Below, one piece after another: positions 48,314 through 57,742 of a stretch of DNA of 64,000 nucleotides. The position numbers and the translations under genes are program-made. Origin of the DNA: Pseudomonas monsensis (GTDB taxonomy: Bacteria; Pseudomonadota; Gammaproteobacteria; Pseudomonadales; Pseudomonadaceae); assembly GCF_014268495.2 (NCBI RefSeq), contig NZ_CP077087.1:3909501-3973500 (forward strand), read 5' to 3'. The notes under the pieces are model-generated. The model saw nothing but the letters and a program-made list of their open reading frames with translations. It did no database searches and was not told where the DNA came from. Numbering within the stretch: the stretch's first letter is position 1; the number at the start of each line of letters is the position of its first letter.

Positions 48314-50524
48314 GTGAGCGCTTTTTTTCACTGGCTGCGGCGGCCGCATGCCCGCCTCTTTTCGCTGATTGTGCTGGTGCTGATCGTCCCGGTGTGCCTG
48401 CGCGCGGCGCTGGGCTGGTCGACGCCGCTGGGTTATCTGTCGGACCTGGCCATCGGCAGTCTGCTGCTGGTGGTGCTGCATCGGCGGGCGTGGTGGCTGG
48501 CGTTGCCGGTGCTGTTGTTCTGGGGTTTGCTGGCGGTGGCCACGGCGGAACTGGTCAGTGCCGTCGGGCGCCTGCCGACGCCGGCGGATCTGCATTACCT
48601 GATCGACCCGCAATTCGTCGAGAACTCCACCGGCGGCGGGATGGCGCATCCGGCATTGGCGGTGACCTTGCTGGTGGCGCTGCTGTTCTGGCTGCTGACA
48701 CAGTTCGTCAGCCGCGCAGTGAAGCGCCCGGCTCTGCCTCGCGCCATCTGGGCCGCCCCCGTGGTGCTGTTCGCCGCACACTGGGCTGCGCAGAACCTGT
48801 GGCCGAACGAAGACGATCCGTGGCGGCAGTACAACCTGCCGCATCAGTTGCTCGCCAGTCAGGTCGCCGATCTGCAAATCCAGGCCGAGGAATGGCTCGA
48901 CGGTGATGTCGAAGAAGCCGCGCCGGTCATGGCCGGGCTCACCGATGTCGACCTCAACGGGCACAAACTGCTGAGTGCACCGGGCCAGGCACGCAACGTA
49001 TTGATCATCGCCCTGGAAGGCATCCCCGGTGCCTACATCCGTGCCAACCGCGAAGCCATCGGCAGCCACTATCAGGAAGACCTCATGCCCAACCTCAGCC
49101 GTTGGGCCGAGCGCGGCATGAACACGCCGGATTACGTATTGCACACCCACCAGACCATTCGTGGCCTGTACGCGATGCTTTGCGGCGATTACGACAAGCT
49201 CAACAACGGTACGCCCAAAGGCGTGGAAATGCTGACCCAGCACGAGCGCAATAAGGCGTGCCTGCCGGCGCAGCTGCGTCAGAACGGCTTCAGCACGCAT
49301 TATCTGCAAGGTGCCGGCCTGCGTTTCATGGCCAAAGACAAGATCATGCCGCACATCGGTTTCGCTGCCACGCATGGTCTGGAGTGGTTCAGCAACGCTA
49401 ACTATCTGGAATTCCCGTGGGGCAAGGACGACAGGGCCTTCTTCGAAGGTGCGCTGGATTATGTCGGCCAACTGAAGACGCAAAAACAACCGTGGATGCT
49501 GACGCTGCTGACCGTCGGCACCCACCAGCCCTACTCCGCGCCGGACGATTACCTTGAGCGTTACGAAACGCCGAAACAGGCCGCCGTCGGTTATCTCGAC
49601 GATGCCCTGGAACAGTTCCTCAGCGGCCTGGAACGCCAGGGCGTGCTCAAGGACACCCTGGTGATGATCACGTCGGATGAATCCCACGGCATCGACGGCG
49701 TGCGCCTGGCCTCCTCCTGGGGATTCAACCTGACCCTGGCGCCGGAGCATGAACAGCTGCCGCGACTGAATGCCGGGGTCTATGGCCACGTCGATCTGAG
49801 CGCTTCGATCCTCGACTATTTCGACCTGCCGGTGCCGTCCGCGCTGAGCGGTCGCTCGTTGTTCCGCGACTACGACAGCGGCCGCGAAATCATGTCGTTC
49901 ACCAACGGCAAGCTGCGCTATCACGATGGTCATGGCATTTTCTCCGAATGCGACATGCCGCGCCGCTGCCGCTATTACGAAAGCGCCGGCTTCATCGCCG
50001 AAAGCGCGAAGTTCAAGGGCAACTACAGCGGCCACCCGGCCCGGCAGATCGCCGCCCGGGCCGATGCGCTGGACCTGTCGTTGCTGCGCACCCCGCTCAA
50101 TCATCGCTATCAGTTCGGCAGCAACAACGTCATCCCGCTGCAGGCGCAGATCAAGGATGACTGGGCCGATAACCTGATCGGCGCGCAGTACCTGGAAATG
50201 CCCAAGGGCTCGCACACCCGCGTACGTCTGACGGTGCGCTCGGTCGATCCGCAGCAGGCAGCGTACATTCAGCTCAAGGCCAAGGAGTTCGAACAGGACG
50301 TGCAACTGGGGCTGCCGTCGGAGATGGTCGCCACTGCGGATCAGCCGCTGGAGATGGATTTCAGCTTCGACAACCCGCTGCCGCGCAAGGCCTTCTCCTT
50401 CCACTTATTGGGATATGGGCTTGGTGCGGTGGAAGTGACGGATTTCAGCGTGATCACTGAAGTACCGGGGCAGGAAGACATCCTCGACGACGTGCCGGAC
50501 GACGAAGCCGCACAATCGAGCTGA
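48314..50524 (+). CDS. LTA synthase-like sulfatase/phosphoglycerol transferase
   Basis: A 736-residue inner-membrane protein of the alkaline phosphatase superfamily. About five transmembrane segments occupy residues 1-165. A periplasmic sulfatase domain follows (NVLIIALEGIPGAYI near 232, HTHQTIRGLYAMLCG near 277 with Thr as likely nucleophile, LTVGTHQPYSAP near 400, LVMITSDESHG near 455). Relatives transfer phosphoglycerol or phosphoethanolamine to glycans or lipids; the acceptor here is unknown. A C-terminal domain of about 150 residues (from about 590) is extra. The start is GTG 48314 with GGAAGG upstream; no ATG nearby would keep the first transmembrane segment. Confidence 0.9.
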   Translation: MSAFFHWLRRPHARLFSLIVLVLIVPVCLRAALGWSTPLGYLSDLAIGSLLLVVLHRRAWWLALPVLLFWGLLAVATAELVSAVGRLPTPADLHYLIDPQFVENSTGGGMAHPALAVTLLVALLFWLLTQFVSRAVKRPALPRAIWAAPVVLFAAHWAAQNLWPNEDDPWRQYNLPHQLLASQVADLQIQAEEWLDGDVEEAAPVMAGLTDVDLNGHKLLSAPGQARNVLIIALEGIPGAYIRANREAIGSHYQEDLMPNLSRWAERGMNTPDYVLHTHQTIRGLYAMLCGDYDKLNNGTPKGVEMLTQHERNKACLPAQLRQNGFSTHYLQGAGLRFMAKDKIMPHIGFAATHGLEWFSNANYLEFPWGKDDRAFFEGALDYVGQLKTQKQPWMLTLLTVGTHQPYSAPDDYLERYETPKQAAVGYLDDALEQFLSGLERQGVLKDTLVMITSDESHGIDGVRLASSWGFNLTLAPEHEQLPRLNAGVYGHVDLSASILDYFDLPVPSALSGRSLFRDYDSGREIMSFTNGKLRYHDGHGIFSECDMPRRCRYYESAGFIAESAKFKGNYSGHPARQIAARADALDLSLLRTPLNHRYQFGSNNVIPLQAQIKDDWADNLIGAQYLEMPKGSHTRVRLTVRSVDPQQAAYIQLKAKEFEQDVQLGLPSEMVATADQPLEMDFSFDNPLPRKAFSFHLLGYGLGAVEVTDFSVITEVPGQEDILDDVPDDEAAQSS

Positions 50525-50576
50525 GCACAACGTCCTGCGACAACTCCTGCATGGCGCACGCACTAAAAGGTTCTGA

Positions 50577-50602
50577 CTATCACCACCCAATAGTCGGCCT
50601 AT
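50577..50602. promoter_or_regulatory. ATAG/CTAT repeats upstream of katG (weak OxyR-like)
   Basis: CTAT (50577-50580), ATAG (50590-50593) and CTAT (50599-50602) lie about 90 bases before katG. OxyR sites use ATAG/CTAT half-sites with 7-base spacing; here the spacings are 9 and 5, so the match is imperfect. Confidence 0.3.
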
Positions 50603-50686
50603 TAGCTGACTGCGCCAGTCGGGTCTAGCCTTACTAGTCCGAAGTCGGCACGAGCCGGCCGTAGAAGACCTGATAAGGACCCGAAC

Positions 50687-52957
50687 ATGGCAAACGAATC
50701 GAAATGCCCGTTCAACCGCGCCGCCGGTGGTGGTACGACGAACCGTGACTGGTGGCCGAATCAACTTAACCTGAAGATCCTCAGCCAGCATTCGCCCAAG
50801 TCCGATCCGCTGGGCAAGGACTTCGACTACGCCAAAGCCTTCAAAAGCCTGGACTTCCAGGCGCTGAAACAAGACCTGCGCGCGCTGATGACCGACTCGC
50901 AGGACTGGTGGCCCGCCGACTTCGGCCACTACGGCCCGCTGTTCATCCGCATGGCCTGGCACAGCGCCGGCACCTATCGCACCGCCGATGGCCGCGGCGG
51001 CGCCGGCTCCGGGCAACAGCGTTTTGCCCCGCTCAACAGCTGGCCGGACAACGTCAGCCTGGACAAGGCCCGGCGCCTGCTGTGGCCGATCAAACAGAAG
51101 TATGGCCGCAATATTTCCTGGGCTGACTTGATTGTCCTCACCGGCAACGTCGCGCTGGAGTCGATGGGCTTCAAGACCTTCGGTTTCTCCGGTGGCCGTC
51201 CCGATGTGTGGGAGCCGGATGAGGACGTGTACTGGGGCTCGGAACGCGAATGGCTCGGCGGCGACAGTCGCTACGGCAAAGACAAATCGGCCATGCAGGA
51301 ACCCGGTGACGGCACGCTCGTGGCCGAACCCGATCTGCACGGCAAAGAGGAAAGCCGCACCGATCAGGGCGAGCGCAATCTGGAAAACCCTCTCGCCGCG
51401 GTGCAGATGGGCCTGATCTACGTGAACCCGGAAGGCCCGGAAGGCAATCCCGATCCAGTCGCCTCCGGGCGCGACATTCGTGAAACCTTCGCCCGCATGG
51501 CCATGAACGATGAAGAAACCGTGGCGCTGATCGCCGGCGGTCACGCCTTTGGCAAGACCCACGGCGCCGGCCCTGCCGACAATGTCGGGCCGGAGCCGGA
51601 AGCCGCCGGGCTGGAAGAACAAGGCCTCGGCTGGCGCAACGCCTTCGGCACCGGCAAAGGCGCCGACACCATCACCAGCGGCCTGGAAGTGACCTGGACC
51701 ACCACGCCGACCCAGTGGAGCAACAACTACCTGGAAAACCTGTTCGGCTTCGAGTGGGAGCTGTTCAAAAGCCCGGCGGGTGCGCACCAGTGGAAACCAA
51801 AAAACGGCGCTGGCGCCGGCACCGTTCCGCATGCTCACGATCCGAGCAAGAAACTTTCGCCGACCATGCTCACGTCTGACCTGGCGCTGCGCTTCGACCC
51901 GATCTACGAGCCGATCGCCCGGCGCTTCCTGGCCAACCCGGAGCAACTGGCCGACGCCTTCGCCCGCGCCTGGTACAAGCTGATCCACCGCGACATGGGC
52001 CCGCTCTCGCGCTACCTCGGCCCGGAACTGCCCAATGAAGAGCTGCTGTGGCAAGACCCGATTCCGGACGCGACTCACCCGCTGATCGACAGCAATGACG
52101 CGGCGGCGCTGAAAAGCAAAGTGCTGGCGTCCGGTCTGTCGGTGTCGCAACTGGTCTCCACCGCGTGGGCCGCAGCATCGACGTTCCGCGGTTCCGACAA
52201 GCGTGGCGGCGCCAATGGCGGTCGTCTGCGTCTGGCCCCGCAGAAGTTCTGGCAGGCCAATCAGCCGGAGCAACTGGACAAAGTGCTGAAAACCCTCGAA
52301 GGCATTCAGAACGAGTTCAATGCCGGAGCCTCCGGGAAGAAAGTCTCGCTGGCGGACCTGATTGTGCTGGCCGGTAATGCCGGGGTCGAGCAAGCGGCGA
52401 AAAACGCCGGGCACTCGGTTTCCGTGCCGTTCACCCCAGGACGCACCGATGCCACCCAGGAGCAAACCGACGTCGAATCGTTTGGTTTCCTCGAACCGAT
52501 CGCCGATGGTTTCCGTAACTACAGCAAGGGCAAATACACCGTTTCAGCGGAAGCCCTGCTGATCGACAAGGCTCAACTGCTGACCCTCTCCGCGCCGGAA
52601 ATGACCGTGCTGGTCGGCGGCCTGCGCGTCTTGGGCGCCAACACCGGGCAGAGTCGTCACGGCGTCTTCACCACCCGCACGGAAACCTTGAGCAACGACT
52701 TCTTCACCAACCTGCTGGACATGGGCGTGGAGTGGAAGCCGACCTCACGGGCGGCGGACGAGTTCGAAGGCCGCGACCGTAATACAGGGAGCGTGAAATG
52801 GACGGCAACGCGGGTTGATCTGGTGTTCGGTTCGAACGCGATCCTGCGGGCGCTGGCCGAGGTGTATGCGAGCTCTGACGCGAAGGAACAGTTCGTGAAG
52901 GACTTCGTGGCGGCGTGGGCCAAGGTGATGGAGCTGGATCGCTTCGATCTGAAATAA
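50687..52957 (+). CDS. katG: Catalase-peroxidase
   Basis: A 756-residue haem enzyme that breaks down hydrogen peroxide, with added peroxidase activity. The distal triad lies in FIRMAWHSAGTYR (Arg, Trp, His near 85-97). The Tyr of the Met-Tyr-Trp adduct is in MGLIYVNPEG and the Met in ARMAMNDEE. The proximal haem His is in ALIAGGHAFGKTHGAG. The C-terminal half is the usual degenerate copy, so length is normal. AAGGA sits 10 bases before the ATG. It stands alone between a sulfatase gene and a REP pair; peroxide-responsive (OxyR) control is typical for the family. Confidence 0.97.
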   Translation: MANESKCPFNRAAGGGTTNRDWWPNQLNLKILSQHSPKSDPLGKDFDYAKAFKSLDFQALKQDLRALMTDSQDWWPADFGHYGPLFIRMAWHSAGTYRTADGRGGAGSGQQRFAPLNSWPDNVSLDKARRLLWPIKQKYGRNISWADLIVLTGNVALESMGFKTFGFSGGRPDVWEPDEDVYWGSEREWLGGDSRYGKDKSAMQEPGDGTLVAEPDLHGKEESRTDQGERNLENPLAAVQMGLIYVNPEGPEGNPDPVASGRDIRETFARMAMNDEETVALIAGGHAFGKTHGAGPADNVGPEPEAAGLEEQGLGWRNAFGTGKGADTITSGLEVTWTTTPTQWSNNYLENLFGFEWELFKSPAGAHQWKPKNGAGAGTVPHAHDPSKKLSPTMLTSDLALRFDPIYEPIARRFLANPEQLADAFARAWYKLIHRDMGPLSRYLGPELPNEELLWQDPIPDATHPLIDSNDAAALKSKVLASGLSVSQLVSTAWAAASTFRGSDKRGGANGGRLRLAPQKFWQANQPEQLDKVLKTLEGIQNEFNAGASGKKVSLADLIVLAGNAGVEQAAKNAGHSVSVPFTPGRTDATQEQTDVESFGFLEPIADGFRNYSKGKYTVSAEALLIDKAQLLTLSAPEMTVLVGGLRVLGANTGQSRHGVFTTRTETLSNDFFTNLLDMGVEWKPTSRAADEFEGRDRNTGSVKWTATRVDLVFGSNAILRALAEVYASSDAKEQFVKDFVAAWAKVMELDRFDLK

Positions 52958-52973
52958 CGCAAACGCAAAAAAA

Positions 52974-53066
52974 CTGTGGGAGCTGGCTTACCAGCGATAG
53001 CGGCAGATCATTCAACATCGACGTTGAATCTAATGCCGCCATCGCGGGCAAGCCCGCTCCCACAGT
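52974..53066. repeat. REP pair with nested dyad after katG
   Basis: CTGTGGGAGCTGGCTTACCA (52974-52993) faces the inverted AAGCCCGCTCCCACAG unit ending at 53066. An inner dyad, ATTCAAC-N6-GTTGAAT (53010-53029), makes one long fold between the convergent katG and pepN ends. Confidence 0.88.
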
Positions 53067-53083
53067 GTCTGGTGTAACCCGGC

Positions 53084-55741
53084 TTACGCCAGGCTCTTGC
53101 TCACCACTTCGTACACGTCGCTGGACAGCTGACCGGAAGCCAGAATCCGCTCCAGCTCGGCCCTCATCAACGCCTGCCGCGCGCTGTCATATTTGCGCCA
53201 GCGGGTCAGCGGCGCCAGTTGGCGCGAGGCGATCTGCGGGTTGAAGCCGTTCAGTTCGATCACCAGGTCGGCGAGGAAACGGTAGCCCGAACCATCCGCC
53301 GCGTGGAAGTTGATCAGGTTCTGTCCGGCAAACGCACCCACCAGTGCACGCACCTTGTTCGGGTTCTTGATCGTGAACGCCGGGTGCTGCATCAACGCTT
53401 TCACGCGCTCCAGACCGCCCGGCAAGGTGCTGCCGGCCTGCACGCTGAACCATTGATCCATGACCAGCGGGTTGTCCTTGAAGTGCTCGGCGAAGCTCGC
53501 CAGCGCCAGGGCTTTCTGTTCCTCGAACGGCGAGTTGACCAGCACGGCCAGCGCGGTCAGGCGCTCGGTCATGTTGTCGCTGTTTTCGAACTGCTCCAGT
53601 GCGGCGGCCAGTACTTCAGGCTTGCCGCTGAGCATCAGGTACGACAGCGCAATATTCTGCAGCGCACGACGGGCGAAGTGCTCGGCCTCGGCCACGTACG
53701 GCGTCTGCTTCGACAGGTCGCGGTTGGCCTGATAACGCAGCCACAGCGCCTCAAACAGATTGTCCGCCAGTTGCTTGCGGGCAAATTCGCGTGCGGTGTG
53801 GATGGCTTCGACGTCAGCCACTTCGCTGATTTCGGTGAGATAGGCCTCACCCGGCAGCGAGAGCATTTCGGCGACCATCGCCTGATCCAGCGACTCATCG
53901 GACAGCACGGTACGCAGCGCCGTGATCAACCGCGAATCGAGTACCAGACTCTCGCCCTTTTGCTGCTGGCCGATCAGCTCTTGCAGCACCTGCACCGACA
54001 ACTGCTGCCCGGCGTCCCAGCGGTTGAAGCCGTCGCTGTCATGCTGCATCAGGAACATCAACTGGTCGCGGCTGTACGGGAAGCTCAGTTTCACCGGGGC
54101 CGAGAAACCACGCAGCAAGGACGGCAGCGGATGTTCGGCGACGTCGACGAAGGTGAAAGTCTGTTCGGCTTCGGTCACCGAGATCACGCGAGTGGTGCCT
54201 TGCGCCGACGCTTCGCCAGCCAGACGCAGGGCTATCTCATTGCCATTGCTGTCGAGCAGGCCGAGTTCGACCGGAATCACGAACGGCAGTTTTTCGACCT
54301 TGTCCGGGGTTGCCGGGCAGCTCTGGCGGAAGGTCAGGCTGTAGGTCTTCGCTGCGGCGTCGTAGGACTCGCTCACCGCCAGACGCGGTGTGCCCGCCTG
54401 GCTGTACCAGCGCTTGAACTGGCTGAGGTCGACGCCGTTGGCATCTTCCATGGCCTTGATGAAATCGTCACAGGTCACGGCCTGACCGTCGTGGCGTTCG
54501 AAATACAGGTCGCTGCCCTTGCGGAAGCCTTCGGCGCCGAGCAGGGTGTGGATCATGCCGACCACTTCCGAGCCCTTTTCGTACACGGTCAGGGTGTAGA
54601 AGTTGGAAATCTCGATGAAGCTGTCCGGCCGCACCGCGTGAGCCATGGGACCTGCATCTTCGGCGAACTGGTGGGTACGCAGGTACGCCACGTCCTGAAT
54701 GCGCTTGACCGTGGCCGAGTTCATGTCCGAGGAGAACCCGGCGTCACGGAACACAGTGAAACCTTCCTTGAGCGACAGCTGGAACCAGTCGCGGCAGGTC
54801 ACGCGGTTGCCCGACCAGTTATGGAAATATTCGTGGGCGACGATCGCCTCGACCCGCTGGTGCGCGGCGTCGGTGGCGGTTTCGGCGCGGGCCAGCACGG
54901 CGCTGGAGTTGAAGATATTGAGGCCCTTGTTCTCCATCGCGCCCATGTTGAAGTCATTCACCGCGACGATCATGAAGATGTCCAGATCGTACTCGCGACC
55001 GTAGACCTCTTCGTCCCAGCGCATCGACTTCTTCAGGCTGTTCATCGCGTGCTGGCACTTGTCGATGTTTTCCGGCTCGACGTAGATGCGCAGCGCGACA
55101 TTGCGATTGGTCATGGTGGTGAAGGTGTCTTCGACGCACCACAAATCACCGGCCACCAGCGCAAACAGGTACGCCGGCTTCATGAACGGGTCTTCCCAGG
55201 TCGCCCAGTGCCGGCCGTCTTCGCCGGGGCCCGAGGCGATCGGGTTGCCGTTGGAGAGCAACACCGGGTAGCTGTGCTGCTCGGCGACCACGGTGGTGGT
55301 GAACTTGCTCATCACGTCCGGGCGGTCGAGGTAATAGGTGATCTTGCGGAAGCCTTCGGCCTCGCACTGGGTGCAGAACATCGTCCCGGACTTGTACAGG
55401 CCTTCCAGCGCGGTGTTGGTTTCCGGGTGGATCTTTACGCTGGTGTCGACGGTGAAGCTGGCGCTGGCGGGCTGCAGGGTCAGGGTGTTTTCCGTCAGCT
55501 GATAGTCGTCGGCGCCGAGTTCCTGGTCGGCCAGGGTCACCGACAGCAACTCCAGTTGCTGGCCGTCGAGCACCAGCGGCGGCAGGCCCGGGCCACGCTC
55601 AGGGTTGCGACGCATCACCAGTTGCGCGTGGACCAGACTGTGATCCTCGAACAACTCGAAGGTCAGGTGCGTCTCGTCGATCAGGTACTCGGGTGCCTGA
55701 TAGTCCTTCAGGTAAATCATCTTCGGTTGTTCGGTGCGCAT
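53084..55741 (-). CDS. pepN: Aminopeptidase N (M1 metallopeptidase)
   Basis: An 885-residue cytosolic zinc aminopeptidase that removes N-terminal residues from peptides. The substrate-binding motif GAMEN is present (FNMGAMENKGLNIF near 262). The zinc site HEYFH-x18-E is present (VAHEYFHNWSGNRVTC...LKEGFTVF near 296-320). Length agrees with the E. coli-type enzyme. ATG 55741 has AAGGA eight bases upstream, overlapping the stop of the DUF2797 gene, so it is the last gene of the packed minus-strand run that begins with nadK. Confidence 0.97.
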   Translation of the reverse strand: MRTEQPKMIYLKDYQAPEYLIDETHLTFELFEDHSLVHAQLVMRRNPERGPGLPPLVLDGQQLELLSVTLADQELGADDYQLTENTLTLQPASASFTVDTSVKIHPETNTALEGLYKSGTMFCTQCEAEGFRKITYYLDRPDVMSKFTTTVVAEQHSYPVLLSNGNPIASGPGEDGRHWATWEDPFMKPAYLFALVAGDLWCVEDTFTTMTNRNVALRIYVEPENIDKCQHAMNSLKKSMRWDEEVYGREYDLDIFMIVAVNDFNMGAMENKGLNIFNSSAVLARAETATDAAHQRVEAIVAHEYFHNWSGNRVTCRDWFQLSLKEGFTVFRDAGFSSDMNSATVKRIQDVAYLRTHQFAEDAGPMAHAVRPDSFIEISNFYTLTVYEKGSEVVGMIHTLLGAEGFRKGSDLYFERHDGQAVTCDDFIKAMEDANGVDLSQFKRWYSQAGTPRLAVSESYDAAAKTYSLTFRQSCPATPDKVEKLPFVIPVELGLLDSNGNEIALRLAGEASAQGTTRVISVTEAEQTFTFVDVAEHPLPSLLRGFSAPVKLSFPYSRDQLMFLMQHDSDGFNRWDAGQQLSVQVLQELIGQQQKGESLVLDSRLITALRTVLSDESLDQAMVAEMLSLPGEAYLTEISEVADVEAIHTAREFARKQLADNLFEALWLRYQANRDLSKQTPYVAEAEHFARRALQNIALSYLMLSGKPEVLAAALEQFENSDNMTERLTALAVLVNSPFEEQKALALASFAEHFKDNPLVMDQWFSVQAGSTLPGGLERVKALMQHPAFTIKNPNKVRALVGAFAGQNLINFHAADGSGYRFLADLVIELNGFNPQIASRQLAPLTRWRKYDSARQALMRAELERILASGQLSSDVYEVVSKSLA

Positions 55742-55751
55742 GCTGGAATCC

Positions 55752-56582
55752 TTATTGATGCACGGCGAGCTGATAGGCCGTGTACTTACGAATGTTGATC
55801 ACGCCGGTGTCGAAAATCAGGTACTGGCCCTTGATCCCCAGCAGCGTGCCTTCGGCAATCGGGTTCTTGTCCAGGTTGAAGCTGACGATTTTGGCCGGGT
55901 ATTGCTCGACCGGATAGCGGATTTCGAGCGGTTCGACATCGGCAATCGTCTGAATTGCCTGTAGGCCGAATCGCTGTTGCAGACCTTGCAAGCCCTCGGC
56001 GCAGCTTTCAAACAGCTGATCGCGAACTTGCGCCAGGTCCACCGCCGCCGCATCGCCCTTGAGCAACGCGCGCCAGTTGGTTTTGTCCGCCACCTGGCTG
56101 CGGAACAGGTCTTCGACGAAGCCGGACTGCTGGCGCGTGGCGACGCGCATGATCGGCAACGCCTGACTGGCGCCCTGATCAAGCCAGCGGGTCGGCAATT
56201 GCGTAGCGCGGGTGATGCCAACCTTGATGCCCGACGAATTGGCCAGATACACCACATGGTCGGTCATGCAAAACTTCTGGCCCCACTCGGGTTCACGGCA
56301 GGTGCCGGCCTCGAAGTGGCAGCGCTCCGGGCTCATGATGCACAAGTCGCACTGCGCCAGCTTGGTCATGCACGGGTAGCAGTAACCCTGACTGAAACTG
56401 GTTTTGGTCTTGCGTCCGCAATGGGTGCAATGAATCGCCCCCAGGTACTCCAGACGCACCGTGGTGCCGATCATGGGATTGACCGGCACCTCGACGTCAT
56501 CCAGACGAAACGCATATTGCACGTTCGGCCCGTCGAGGCGCGCCGACATTTTGCTGATTGCACCGCGGCCAATCTCGATCAA
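55752..56582 (-). CDS. DUF2797 protein with zinc-finger-like cysteines
   Basis: About 276 residues. Cysteine pairs occur at CTHC, CYPC and CDLC, with further Cys and His around residues 55-95, suggesting a zinc-binding region. The segment VVYLANSSGIKVGITR recalls a GIY-YIG-like strand, as noted for DUF2797. The biochemical role is unknown. The start is uncertain. I prefer TTG 56582, which overlaps the preceding TGA (TTGA) and gives MIEIGRGAISKM. ATG 56639 would run 60 bases into the previous gene, and ATG 56549 is possible. It sits ten bases before pepN. Confidence 0.85.
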   Translation of the reverse strand: MIEIGRGAISKMSARLDGPNVQYAFRLDDVEVPVNPMIGTTVRLEYLGAIHCTHCGRKTKTSFSQGYCYPCMTKLAQCDLCIMSPERCHFEAGTCREPEWGQKFCMTDHVVYLANSSGIKVGITRATQLPTRWLDQGASQALPIMRVATRQQSGFVEDLFRSQVADKTNWRALLKGDAAAVDLAQVRDQLFESCAEGLQGLQQRFGLQAIQTIADVEPLEIRYPVEQYPAKIVSFNLDKNPIAEGTLLGIKGQYLIFDTGVINIRKYTAYQLAVHQ

Positions 56583-56839
56583 TGGATGGCATCCGACTTG
56601 AACAGGATGTTCGGCACTTCGATCGACTTCGACGCACATTCCTGCGGGCCCATGTAACCGGTGCGCTGCTCTTCAGGCAGGTTCTGGATTTCCCAGGCGA
56701 TCATCGCCTGCAACGACAGCTCGCGCTGTTCGGCGGTGAGTTTGCCGCCGTCGGACCACTTGCCGATTTCCACGGCCAGTTTCAGGCTCTCGTAGATGTC
56801 CGGGGTGATGTTGTTGATCATTTCGTTAAAAGAGGACAT
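56579..56839 (-). CDS. YeaC-like DUF1315 protein
   Basis: An 86-residue soluble protein matching the DUF1315/YeaC pattern: MSSFNEMINNITPDIYESLK, then AVEIGKWSDGGKLTAEQ, then AMIAWEIQNLPEEQRTGYM. Function is unknown. GGAGA precedes ATG 56839. It lies 33 bases after the rhomboid gene and overlaps the DUF2797 gene at its stop, so it belongs to the nadK-pepN operon. Confidence 0.9.
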   Translation of the reverse strand: MSSFNEMINNITPDIYESLKLAVEIGKWSDGGKLTAEQRELSLQAMIAWEIQNLPEEQRTGYMGPQECASKSIEVPNILFKSDAIH

Positions 56840-56872
56840 CAGGGTCTCCGTGCTCTTTATTCACTGAAAATT

Positions 56873-57742
56873 TTAGGCGGCCAGTTTACGGCGGTTATAC
56901 AAACCGCCCAACAAACCGGTGAAGCATCCGATGAGTAACCCGCTAACGTGCGCAGCGTTGGCGATCTGGCCGAAACCGATCATCGAGACCAGCCCGGACA
57001 TGCAGATCACCAGCCACACCAGCATCATCACCAGCACGCCACGCGGCAGGCGATACGCCGGGTTCGGCGCCAGCAACTGGAAAATCCAGCAGTGGCCGAG
57101 CAATCCGTAGAGCACGCCGGACAAGCCGCCAAACAGGCTCGGGCCACTCCAGGCGAACTGCGCGTAGTTCGACACCAGGCTGAACAGCAGGGTCAGACCG
57201 AGCAGATTGATGCTGCCCTGACGTGACTCGATGCGCCGTCCCAGCTCCCAGTACCACATGCCGTTCATGGCCAGGTGCAGGATGCCAAAGTGCAGCAGCA
57301 TCGGCGTGAACAGGCGCCACCACTGCCCCGCCGCCAGACTGTCGGCCAGCGGCGTGAACTGGATGTACTCGCCGACCACGCGGAAGTCGAGGAAGGTCAG
57401 CAGGCGGATGGTGTCGAGGTTGTCGCCCAGGTAGGTCAGGCCACCGACCAGCAGGCTCAGCAGCAGGATAAATCCGGTGGCCTTGGCGTGTTTGAGTTGT
57501 TCGGCGAAGCTCGGACGCTTGAAGGTCGGCGCCACCGGGATCTCCAGTTGCTGATCGGGATCGCCCGCCGGGAAGCGCTCGTACAGCGAACGCACGTCCT
57601 CGCTGATTTCCGCCGGTGCCCACAGCACCTGCTCGCCCGCCTCTTCGCTGACCCGATGCGGCACCTGCATGCGTTGCAGCAGTTTGACGAAACCGCTCAG
57701 GTCCACTGCCAACGGCAGACGCAATACCGCTACCGCACTCAT
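56873..57742 (-). CDS. Rhomboid-family intramembrane serine protease
   Basis: A 289-residue GlpG-like protease cleaving transmembrane substrates. A cytosolic N-terminal domain (1-95) precedes six membrane segments. The catalytic Ser is in GGLSGVLYG (near 205), the His in IANAAHVSGLLIG (near 261), and the HLAMNGMWYWELGRRIE loop segment is also present. GGAGG lies just before the ATG, which overlaps the phosphoesterase stop by 4 bp (ATGA), indicating coupled translation. Confidence 0.94.
   Translation of the reverse strand: MSAVAVLRLPLAVDLSGFVKLLQRMQVPHRVSEEAGEQVLWAPAEISEDVRSLYERFPAGDPDQQLEIPVAPTFKRPSFAEQLKHAKATGFILLLSLLVGGLTYLGDNLDTIRLLTFLDFRVVGEYIQFTPLADSLAAGQWWRLFTPMLLHFGILHLAMNGMWYWELGRRIESRQGSINLLGLTLLFSLVSNYAQFAWSGPSLFGGLSGVLYGLLGHCWIFQLLAPNPAYRLPRGVLVMMLVWLVICMSGLVSMIGFGQIANAAHVSGLLIGCFTGLLGGLYNRRKLAA

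Noticed and set aside
50577..50602. A true OxyR site before katG
   Set aside because: Half-site spacing (9 and 5) departs from the 7-base spacing of the consensus, so I list it only as a weak element.
53219..55798. Long antisense frames over pepN, katG (50405-52465) and the sulfatase gene (48197-50404)
   Set aside because: Each lies opposite a gene with intact catalytic motifs, and the translations lack family features, so they are codon-bias shadows.
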